Below, in pieces: positions 25,201 to 37,200 of a stretch of 64,000 nucleotides of DNA (position 1 is its first letter; each line of letters begins with the position of its first letter). The notes below the pieces were generated by a model. The model saw nothing but the letters and a program-made list of their open reading frames with translations, was not told the origin of the DNA and did no database searches. The stretch is taken from positions 177,001-241,000 of the forward strand of contig JBAIAA010000661.1 of the NCBI GenBank assembly GCA_037893245.1, given 5' to 3'. Source of the stretch: Crossaster papposus (taxonomy: Eukaryota; Echinodermata; Asteroidea; Velatida; Solasteridae). The position numbers and the translations under genes were made by a program.

Positions 25201-28200
25201 GCTTTTTACTCTATGATGGTAGTGTTTTACAGGAAAATGCAACATAAACATTTTGTTCAGTATGAAATTTTTTCTCTATTGGTGGCCATGATGATGGCAA
25301 AATTGATCAGCCAGTCGTGGTGGTAAGCCCTCCGAAATGCATCATTACGAGCTGCGATCCGAGCCGCGTTAGGAGCCACATCACCTCCCGCTTGCAGGCG
25401 AACTTCACCGGGGCCATCGTCGCGTTGTGCCCCATCACTACTATCGTCATCAATGGAACCTTCAACACGTTCTCGTACACACTGGCATACTCGTTGTCGA
25501 CACTATCGTTGTAAAATCGTTCTGGAAAAGGCCTTCAAAGTCCGAATCTCCGGAGTCCCCGAAAATCTCTTGAAATGCAGCTCCGGCGTCCATTGAACAC
25601 TCGAACAGCGGAACGGACAGATTTTCAATCGAAAATAGCAGAGAATTTTGTAAGAAACAAGTGTGAATTTATGGTTGAACAACGTTAGCCTCGTAATCAT
25701 CTATCCAATGGTACCCGGGTGAGGGTCAGGGGTCAATGGTTTGTCATATTCATTCATTTATAAATAGAACGTTGTCGCGGGCGACTGGAGTCGCCGATAG
25801 CAGTGTGGGAATAAATGCGCTGGGCGACTGGAGTCGCCGATAGCGTGCAAAGGGTTAACAAAAATCATCCTACTTTTCTCGTACTTTTTTTACCTGGGAC
25901 TGATTGAAAACATGATTACTGACATCTTCTATTTTAACATTCTTTTTTTAATTTGAAATAGTAAACCGAGATTGTTCTTCAATGCCGTGCCAGAATGGAG
26001 GAACTTGCGAGCCAATGTCCAGTGGGCCGGGCTTCATTTGTTTCTGCGAGGAAAACTTCATCCAGCCGCACTGCCAAAAAAGTAAGTCCACGAGCATTAT
26101 TGACCATACATGTAGAATTAACATTCTTTGAGGGTATAGAAGCTCCGTGTGCAAACAAGAGAGGGTGCTTTTTACTATGCGAAGTACACACATTCGCATT
26201 TGTGTATCACTGTGGAGACATGGCTTTGTTCTCATGTACAAAATGGTTAGAAAGTCAAGCACGTTTTTCAAAATTTTAACCACAATTATTTTCCGGGGTT
26301 GAAATTTCGACCCAATAAACCCTATATTATACCCTAACCCAAACACATAGCTTTACCTTAAATACGTACTGTGAACATTCCTTTGTCTTCGTGTAGTTAA
26401 AAAACGTTGACTAAATACTAATTTTTCTCGCTTCCCCAAAACAAATTTACCCTCAAATTTTGATTCTGGGCCTCTCAGCTGTTCCTTCTATCTTTTCTAT
26501 ATATAACCCTAACCCGTTTTTCCTCTACCGCTCTTTTTCGGAAACTGAAAAACGGATTGTGGACCTGGGCAAGTCCACAAACCGTAATCTCTTCCCGCAT
26601 CGTGTGGACCTATATTGTTCGGAGGTCCACAGTGCGTATGCAAGACTAACTCACTAACCCTAACCCACATCCTAACCCTAGTTTCTGAGTAATTTAAGTA
26701 CAATCCAAAATTCTGAAATTCGTGAAATTCCTAGTGGAGACCTATTCATCTATAGAAATTACCCTTTGGTGATCTTTTCACTCCCATTGTCCCCATTGTG
26801 TTCACGTCTCCAGTCCAGAGGGTACCGTATTTCGCACCATATACTTGCGGCTAATTTCATTATGAATGTGCACAAAGCTACGGCATCTTCGCCTGAGCGT
26901 CAGGTGTCGTTGGCATTGCGTCTGAACGTCTGCAGCCAGCCAGGTTGTACCCAGCATTGTTTACGTTCAGCCATGCATAGATGTGACCAGCCCTGCAAAA
27001 ATGAGTATGATGTTGGAAAATACATTTTTACGTAAAGGGCCGTTTATTGTCTCGGAGGTAATTCTTTTTTCAACAAATAATATTTTTGTTTTAAGGCATT
27101 TTTTTGTCATCGACACCTATATTTTCAGATCTGATCGATTAAAAAGATTGTTTTGATCCCTAAATTAAATTGAATACAGGTTTATTCATTCTCCTACCAC
27201 AGCATCTGATGAAGCACTACAATTGTAAATCTTCATTTCTTTTCAAAGACATTTTGAATATAACTGAGAAAAAGCAAATTTCCCAAAATTGTAAAAGACC
27301 GATGCATTACACTACAGAGTTGTGCAATATATATCAAATGAAAGCTTATTTCCCTCCTTTTTCTGACTAACAGTAAAATTGAAAAAACAATTGTTAACAC
27401 ATCAGACTCATTTTTGCAGAGTGGGTCGCAAATAAGCAGAACTGCTTTCTTGCTCACGTGCTCAGTATCATCTGCACTGTTTCTGAATGTTGTCTTTCTC
27501 ACAGAAAGCCATCTTCGTGAGAAAATGCAACTGTGTATTGTACGCAATCAAGCACGCATTGCGCAGTGTGGAAAGATGTTCCAAGTGTGTTCGAAATACG
27601 GCCAGCCGATGCGCGTTATATATAATGCAAGTCGACTCTCAAATTGGCGATGTACGTGGCTGATCTGTAGGCAATGACGTCATTTTGAGTAAGACCTATT
27701 GGCACTGCCTCAACCCAATACAGTGATCATTGTGATAGTCGGAGGTTTCTTAAGGTTGAGGCAATGGTTAGCCCTCCACAAAACAAAAATCAGGAAACAA
27801 CCGATAATTTTGGAGGATTGATGATAAATCAAATTTGTTACATGGTGGCAGTTGGAGGTTTTTGCAGGATTGAGGATGCTATATTTGACCTGTCACCACA
27901 ATATGAGAGTAAAGTCAGGAAAATTGAAAATTGAGATATTGGTATTTTCAAATTCTTGAAAAAGAGAGCTTTCCAATGGTACATAACACTTGCAATAAAT
28001 TTATTTTTTGCAATAAATACATTTTAATACATTTCGCAAAACGAGTTTGTGAGAAAACTTACTTAAAGGTAGTATACACCATTGGTCATTGCTTGAATTA
28101 TCATGAATGAGTAGATTTGGGGGGTTGTATTTCATAGTAAATATCGTTTAACTGACCTGTTCGAAGTTTTACAATCATGGATGCTGAGAAAAGCACGAAA

Positions 28201-31200
28201 AACAGCCTCTGTTTTCAACCGGCCTTGGGCAGTTATTCTTATGTTATCTTTGTTTTTTCGCGATCGCCGTCCGGCGATCGCGAATTTTCCATTATAAAAT
28301 TATATTTTTCGGAATAAGTACAGGATATCTAACGCAATCCTCTTGCTGGATGCCTAGAATCAACATTTACTTTCAAATAAGTAAGATATTTCTTAATAAT
28401 TTGGTAGTAAATATTTTTGATATCTGCAAATGGGGTATACTACCTTTAATGAACATCTTAAACAAAACACGCAAAAGATTGCAAAACAGGACAAGTAAGG
28501 TTCAGTTGAGCATAGCAAAGGCTATGTTCTAAAGGGCTCTTGAAACTCTCCACACATACAAACTATTGTACAAACAACAAAATATCAAAATTTCGAAAAC
28601 ATGAAATAGTTACAAGGACCTAATTTGCATATTTAATTACTGTGTTAATTAGACCACAAATGGATTTTAATCCAAACACTAACTACGCAAACATTACGCA
28701 AAATCGCGTAATTTAGGAGGTTTTGATCATCTGATCGCACCCAAAAATCTCAAAATTGACCACCTCTTCATATTTTGACTTGGGATGGTTATATCTCCAA
28801 ATCACATTGTGCGACTTTACTCTCATAATGTGGTGACAGGTCACATACATGTATGTGACCCGCTCCAGGAAAAGGTGACATAAGTCGCGCTATGCATTTA
28901 TGAGTCTGTTAAAGTTAATAGTTACAATGTAATAGGGTAAATATTTTTGTCAAAATTTCATTTTGATTTGTTGTCTTAAATCACATCTTTAATATCCAAA
29001 GTCTGTTAAAGTTAATAGGGTAAATATTTTTGTCAAAATTTCATTTTGATTTGTTGTCTTAAATCACATCTTTAATATCCAAAGTTTCAGATTTAATTAA
29101 CAAAAAGCTGAAATTCAATAAATAAACGAAACCTTTTAAGAGTGCACGGTTCCAATGTATTGTCTTAGTTTTGTTGTGTTTCGAAGCCTGTTTTCTCAGT
29201 TGTGTATTTTTAATTCCATGGAACCATTAATATTCAAAAAACGTCTTATCACCGGAACGGGAGGGGCTATGGAGCTGTACTATGTATCAAATGAAAGCTT
29301 ATATCTTGGACTTTTCAATCATGTACATGTACAAAACTCTGTTTTTAGGTTTTGCGACTTATGTCACCTTTTCCTGGAGCGGGTCACATGGTTCCTGGCC
29401 AAAAGGGCCTTGGGGGTTAGGGTTTGATTCAACCTGCATGCGTTTAAACACTTTAACCATTTCGCGCCGGGCGGAAATACCGAGCGCGTGACACGGAGCC
29501 GGGCTAGTTTAGCCTGACCTGCACGCTCCAGTGACTCCATTGAATTGCGCCCGGAAATAAACGGCCCCATTGTTTGGTCTTGCGTAATCCGCTCTTTGTT
29601 ACCGAGTCTAGACAATCCTCCAGCACTATAAAATTTATATAATTTTCGATGCCCGAAACTGGGCACCCGGCTGCGTGGTATCGGGAAAAATGCCCGATTT
29701 CGGGTAGCCCGGCGCCAAGTGGTTAACCAACACTTACATGTACTGGTGCCCATTTATTTGTGTAATGTCCAACGCAGCCACACCATGCCTGATGGGGACC
29801 TGTAACCAGGGGAATTGTATCGATGGAGTGTGCATCTGCAAAGACAAATATTTCGGCAACCGTTGCGAGTTAATTGGTGAGTGGTCATAGATGTGACCGG
29901 CTCTACAAAAAGGTGTCTTAAGTCGCGCTATGCACTATCATGTAATGGCCCGCTCAACGTTGAGTGGGTAAACATTTCATCAAAATGGGATTTTTATTTG
30001 TTGTCATGAATGAAATGTTTAATACCTATAGTTTAAGGTTTCATTAAATTTAAGTTTCATTAAGTTAATTTTGATAAATAAAGTGGAAAAACGACGATTT
30101 TGTATGCATGGTTCTGTTGTAGTACAACAGAGCCGGCAATTTTCAAAGCCTATTTCCTCAGTTGTGTAATTTGAACTCCGAGAAAGTAATCATTATTAAA
30201 CACGTCGCGTCTCCAAAATGGGAGGTGCTATGGATCTCTATTATATACTAAGTGAAAGCTAACGTTGTGGGCTTTCTTACCATGTATATAACTCAATTTC
30301 ATTTGTTCGCGACATAAGACACCTTTTTGTAGAGCCGGTCACATATTGATAGTAATCTCTAATCTTGATTTAGGCCGTTTTGTTTTTTTGCTTGGATTAC
30401 AGACTTTTGTTTTCCTTTAGGCTGTTGTTAATTTTATATTTTTTCTGTCGGCGATTTCGTAATCCAAGTAATTAAAAATAAAAGGCATTATTGGCGAGAA
30501 AAGTAGCGTATCTGTGCGAGCTGGCAGATGGCGAAATGAAAGCGCGTCAAGATGGCTAGGGTTGATGACAATGTTGTTTTCTAAGGGATTCACAGACGGA
30601 CATGCTGTACAAAACCTTAAAGACAAAAGAACATAACATACGCCTTTGAGTTAGGGAATGCCAGTTTAGCCACTGTAATCTGTCCTCGTACTACATTTGT
30701 GACCCGCTCCATCGTAATCAGGAATAAGTCGCTGAGGCCGTTTTACGCAACCGGCCGTTGAAGTGAACGCATAGGTGAAAATCGTGACCAAGTTGATTTT
30801 CTGAACATTGTATTTTTAGGAAGTGTAGTTATCACAGATTATTGTCATTAATGTCTTGTATGTAAAAACAAGACATGAAGAGGATTTGTGTGCGCTGTCC
30901 CTATTTGTTTGGTCAATTTTGTTTATTTCAAAGCTGTTTTTCTCGGAATGTGAATTCGGCAAATAAAAATAAAAATGTCATATTCATCAGACCATAACTC
31001 ATTAACCTAAATAGTAACACACTTGTGATGGGTATCATTAGAAAGCTTATGAAATTCCCTTTCTCACCATGTGCATATCTCAAAAAGTCATTTCGAGACT
31101 TATTTCTGATTTCGATGGAGCGGGTCAAATTTGTCCTCGTCTCTGACCAAGAGCAAGACGAGTTACTATCCGTTGGACCCTCTCAAGCTTATGTTGATCA

Positions 31201-34200
31201 GCTGAGGTGAACGGATGCCATGCAGGCAGACCATATTCAAGGATAGGAAGAACCAGTGACTGATACAATGTAAAGATTGCGTTTGGGGAGGAGCTCTGAT
31301 GAAGCCTAAGAGACGATAGGTGTTGGCTACTATAGAGGCAATGGGCCAAATTCATAAACGGTGATGATCCCCGGAATATTTTAGTCACGTACAACTATTG
31401 TACGGTGGCTAAAACAGAGAAGTGCGCATGTGGATAAACTCCTGAGATCATCGCAATTCAGTAAGAAAATAATCGGCTGTTTATCCAGCCGTGTACAAGT
31501 TCCTGCTTAGCCGATGTTTACTGGTCTACATGTAGCTGTACATCATTCTATTCACAGCGAATTACGTAATATGTTGAATAAAAGGGCATATCTATCTTTG
31601 AAAACACGCATATCGCTGTGCTCTGCTGATCAGCTCAGTTGACATTAGTGGGAGGGTCGCTATGTCGAAAAAACGCGCTGATTATTTTACACATGACCAG
31701 AAAATGGGTCTCATTGAGTGTGTAAAAGGTAGGAAAACAGTTCTTCCTGTGCTATTTCAATGATACGCAGCAGATCCATGGCAATACGCCCCGTCCCACA
31801 AGCAATCCAACAAAGAAATGGTAACTTGTACACAAGATAAACAAGCCCCTTGGGACGATTAAAATGTTGTTTGTTACTTGGACGTATGTCACTAACCATG
31901 TACGTATGTCGCTAACCATGTACGTATGTCACTAACCATGTACGTATGTCACTAACCATGTACGTATGACACTAACCATGTACGTATGTCGCTAACCATG
32001 TACGTATGTCGCTAACTATGTACGTATGTCACTAACCATGTACGTATGTCGCTAACCATGTACGTATGTCGCTAACCATGTACGTATGTCGCTAACCATG
32101 TACGTATGTCGCTAACCATGTACGTATGTCGCTAACTATGTACGTATGTCGCTAACCATGTACGTATGTCGCTAACCATGTACGTATGTCACTAACCATG
32201 TACGTATGTCACTAACCATGTACGTATGTCACTAACTATGTACGTTTGAAAAACATGATCTAAGCACTCTTTATGAATTTGGGCCTAGATTTGTACGCTC
32301 GATCTTCAACTGTTTATACACAGTTTAGCCTAGTTAACCGAAAAACACCGTTTATGAATTTGGCCCAATGTGTTTCGCCCAGCTGAGGTTAGATTCTACT
32401 GTGAGACCCAGGTATTGGAAGGACTTGCACTATGAGTTATTAAACAATGGAAATGCAGTTTCACCGTTAAAACATCGTGAAATTTCACAGAGATGTCACT
32501 GTGATTAAAGGGTGAAACTGCATTTCTATTATTTAGGACCTCACAGTGTTGGTAGTATTGAGAGGAGTGTTCCCTAGATTATAGACTGAGGGTAATTGAT
32601 ATGACGTCTTCGAGTGATATATGCATGACTTTAGTTTTACCAGCATTGAAGGACATATAATTTACTTCTAATTTACTGAGAAAGAGAGCTTTCCAATGGT
32701 ACATAACACTTGGGTGTTTTGCGATAAATAATATTTACAGCTCTTTAGAAAGTCCTGGGTTTCACAAAACGTGTTTGTGAGAAAACTTACTTTGAACATC
32801 TTAAACAAAACACGCAAAAGATTACAAAACAGGACAAGTAAGGTTCGGTTGAGTATAGCAACGGCTATGTTCTAATCATTATTTCTTCTTGAAAATGTCC
32901 ACACATACAAACTATTGCACAAACAACAAAATATCAAAATTTCGAAAACGTGGGATACTTACAAGGACCGTGTTAGTTAGACCACTAATGGACTTTAATC
33001 CAAACACTAACTACGCAAAATCGCTTAATTTAAGAGGTTTTCAATTATCTGATCTTGCCCCCAAAATGGGAATATGTAGAGGAGGACTTGGGCTTTCCAA
33101 ATAATGCAAAATCTCAAAATTGACCACCGCTTCATATTTTGACTTTGGAAGGCCATATCTCTGAATCACATTGTGCGACTTTACTCTGATTTTGTGGTGA
33201 CAGGTCAAATATTGTCGCATCGCCAGGTTTCAGATAATGCTTTCTCACTCAGCATTGTGCCAAACAACAAACTGAGAGAATGACATAATTCAAGAGCAAT
33301 TCTATTAAGAATACCAGATAATAATACCATCAGGTCCAGGTGAATTATTGGACGGGTGATTTATTTAGAGGCGCATCTTTGGACATTTCTATTACCGTAA
33401 TTTCCTGCGGTAAAGACGCGGCTTATCTGACTTTCTAGACCACAAAAACATTGCCGCGCCTTATCTTTCAGTGCGCCGTATATGATGTCGCTTGAGTTCA
33501 AAGTGACGGTCTTTGTGTGAAGAATTCTTTGAACGCCTTAATATGCGGTCAACCAATTAGCCCAACTCTCCGGACATTGTGACCGTGTTTCCATTAACAA
33601 TGGCGCGATGTATTGATCCCCCTACGACCGTACATGTATGTGATTTAGCACTCGGCAGCGTGCGTAGTCTTGTTTGCAAGACGTTTTTCGCGATGCGGGG
33701 CGCCCTCTAACGTACGCCGTAGACCACGCGTGAATTACCGCATCGGCGGCCTACGCGCGCTGCATATACCGCGATTAAGATCGTCTCACAACGACTGGAA
33801 AAAAGACTAGGGGGTGTCGCAATTAGGGATACCATGCACGCGATCGCTGCATGTGATGTACATGTGCATGCAGTTTATACTGCAGTGATACATGATATGT
33901 ATCGGCAAACCTCGTGCGATATTGTGACTACTGGTTTGAAGTTTTCATACATTGTTTGCGTGCCAGATAAACTCAAGTACTCAGCAAATTCTTGCTTGGA
34001 ATAGTGGGATCCTTCTAAGGCAACAAAATGACCCCTTTGTGGCGATGTACCTACACCGGGTGGCGCCTGGTGTTCTTCTGGGTGCGTTCAAGCATGCGCC
34101 TTATTCGGCAGTGCGCTTTATCTGTTGACGTTTGAAATTTTTTTGGGTGATTTTAGGGACCTGCGCCTTAACCGTCGTGCGGCTTTACCGCAGGAAATTA

Positions 34201-37200
34201 CGGTAGTACTGTAAATGTAGTTGGTTTGTAATTGGTGCGCGTAAACGCTGGAATGACCTGAATAATAACATGACCTGCATGATCGCGGTTGCAATTAAAA
34301 ATGTGAATGGGCATTCAATTAGGAATTGAAATTTAAATCTTAGAAATATTGTTTTGCCAGAATACCGGGTACATGTACTTGTATATAATTCACAGAGATA
34401 AAACTTTACAAGGGTAGTTGCATTTTGAGCACTTCAAATTTAACCAAAAATGCACAAATGCCTAGTACTACATGTAGTACTGTAGCTTAAATTTGACTTT
34501 ATAAATGTGCAGATTCTTTAGCTTTCTCCTACACAATGTATTACCTACATGTATAGGTATGCGCAGAATCTGCTAATCCTTATTTATCCTTGGCTGTGTC
34601 ATCACAGACAACTCCAACAGCACAGATTACACAGACCTCCAGCACACCAGCATCATGATAGGTGCCTTTGTTGGGGCTGTCTGCCTCTTGTCCATCTGTT
34701 GGCTCATTGCCATGGCTCGCAAGCGGCAAACGGATGAACCTGTCGGAAGAATACAGCGGATAGTCAGCGTGCACAGTAGAGGTAAGGTTAGCTGACTTTA
34801 GAGAGCATGTGTAATAACCATCTCTGCCCTGTACAGGTACCCATTATTATACTGCTAGGTGGGGTGACAAATTAAAGTGGCTTGCCGAAAGGCGAATGTA
34901 CCATAACCCAAGGCTGAACGGACGGATGAACCTGTCGGAAGAATACAGCGGATAGTTAGCGTGCACATCAGTAGAGGTAAAGTTAGCTGACTATGTAGAG
35001 AGCATGTGTAATAAGGAAACACGCACCTGTCCAACCAGCAACTAACCACCAGTTAGATAGGTTTGTGCTCCCTAAGGGAACACGATCGGCGGATAAAAAA
35101 ACAGCGGATAAAAAAACGGCGGGTAAAAAACCGGCAGGTAACTATGTGTAGAGCATGTGTAATAAGGAAACACGTACCTGTCCGGGTGACCGGCGGGTGA
35201 CCGGCGGGTGACCGGCGGGTGACCGGCGGGTGACCGGCGGGTGACCGGCGGGTGACCGGCGGGTGACCGGCGGGTGACCGGCGGGTGACCGGCGGGTGAC
35301 CGGCGGGTGACCGGCGGGTGACCGGCGGGTGACCGGCGGGTGACCGGCGGGTGACCGGCGGGTGACCGGCATCATACTCCTTGGCAAAGGGCACACGTAC
35401 CATATAACCCTAGGCTGAACTGGAACCCACAACCCGCAGACCACTAGTTCAATACTCTATAGACCATGCAGCCACAGCACTCCACTGTTTCACTTGAAAA
35501 ACTGACCCGACTGGAGACAGGATGACCTGTGATGACCTGTGATGACTCAATTACAGCTCCAGGCTCTAATGTTCACAGGTTATTCAGTCATTCTAAAGGG
35601 GAATATCACATATGGAGACATAAACAAACAAAAACTACCAAATTATTAAGAAATGTCTTACTGGACTTTTGGTGAACGACAGTCCCATAAAATTATGGCA
35701 CCTGGTGTGCCATAATATTTAAGAAAATGGGGAATTGTTAATCATCTTCCAACACTAATTGGCCCATCAGCATTGCAAAAAAAGCTGGCTTCTTATAAAT
35801 ACTACCCCCAGTTTACTATATTTAAATTAGCAATCGATATGAACGGGTACAAGCCAGCTAGACTGGTTCCCTTGCTGTACACGCTATGAATTTCTGAACA
35901 ATGGGAAATGCATTTTTCCCCTAAAATTGCTGTGAAGTTTTTTTTCATGGTGATTACACGGCATATGTGACCTGGCACCACGAAATGAGCCGAAAGTCGC
36001 ATATTGCCAAAGCAAGTTATTGGCCAAAACATCAATTTTTCAAGTGGGAGGTGGGTTTTGAGTTTGTAACGTTTTTACATGTACATAAAACCATTCTTTA
36101 TCATATCTCAAAATTGTATAGCTCAATTAAAACTCTAAAGTGTTTTTTTCTTACGGCTGAATTGCACTGAGTGATACTATAGTTGGCACGGTTCACAGAC
36201 TTTGAACTCCGTTTTCTCAAAACAAGGGAGCATGACTTCAGCAATTTCAAAAGAGTATAGCGGCGGCTAGGAATAAGCTACATCAACAAACAATACATCA
36301 ATTGAAAGCTTAGGACTTCCTCTTTTTAGAAATGTAATAATGTCAACTTTTTTATTTTGCGACTTTCCACCCATTTTGTGTTGCCAGTTCACATTATTAT
36401 GGGTGAAATCGCAGTGAGAAAAATGTTGAATGTGACCCGATGAGGACGCCCAGTAAAAATGCAGTGAAAATGCAATGAGCCTTTAGGAGGCTGATGTACA
36501 AACGCAGTGAAACTGCAGTAAACTAATCCCCTACAGACCTGGCCAATTTTGCACCAGTAAAATGAGCTAAAACTGCAGTGTAAACAAGTTTTACTGTGAT
36601 TTTAGGGGAAAAGTAATATTCCCATTGTTCGGAAATTCCTTGTGAAAATTCTCCGAAGTTTATGAATTGCTCCGATTCATCTTAGGTGGGGTCAGGAAAC
36701 CAGACTACAATACCAGTACATGTAGTATGATCGTTTTTGTTTTTGTTTTTCCAGCGCCTTGAACACAAAGCTTCAAACAAGTCAGTTTAACAATATTTGC
36801 TATAAAATACTTACCCCCAAATCTATCCATTTCAGAAAATGACAGAAAAAAAAGAAAATCATGTATATTCCCTTTAAGCCCTTGTCCCATGTCTTTCAGA
36901 TGAAAGAAGCATGCGCCCATCTGTGACAGCCACGGGTGCCATAGACCTCCCACCAGACTACTCTGATTGCGTGTTTGACGAGACCGACTCTACGCCGCAG
37001 GGCAAGCGTAGCGCCGTGCCGGCTGTGATCATGGAGGAAAATGAGGGAGAGGTGTTCACGACAGAGGGCGAGCAGGGGGAGGGGCCACCTAAGAGCCCAC
37101 CTCCAACCTACGAATCGGTGGCACAGAGTGAAGACGAAGACGGGATCGTGTTTGAGGTGCAACGATTGCCAGACGTCGTGAACCAAGAAAGACTACCTCA

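Larger units (their letters stand above)
31130..33350 (-). mobile_element. LINE reverse-transcriptase fragments with later insertions
   Basis: Minus-strand pieces in order: SPGPDGI and LSEKALSETW (about 33215-33350), FNAGKTKVMHI (about 32590-32660), CKSFQYLG and NLSWAKHI (about 32370-32430), RLLGFIRAP (about 31290-31335), LYQSLVLPILEYGLPAWHP and LERVQRIVTRLA (about 31150-31270). These match LINE reverse-transcriptase and thumb motifs in order. The copy is interrupted by elements at 31343-32366, 32449-32528 and 32676-33208, lacks the YxDD region and carries stops and frameshifts. The clade is unresolved (CR1/Jockey/I-like). Confidence 0.8.

Noticed and set aside
31881-32247. Regular 20-bp array as a CRISPR-like array
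   Set aside because: There are no unique spacers, and the context is a eukaryotic intron inside a transposon.
34923-34976. Alternative copy of exon 10's end as a real exon
   Set aside because: No acceptor in a usable frame was found before it; reading on from exon 10 meets a stop within five codons of the donor.
35053-35444. Minus-strand TRRSPAGHPPV repeat frames
   Set aside because: By-product of the 11-bp minisatellite.
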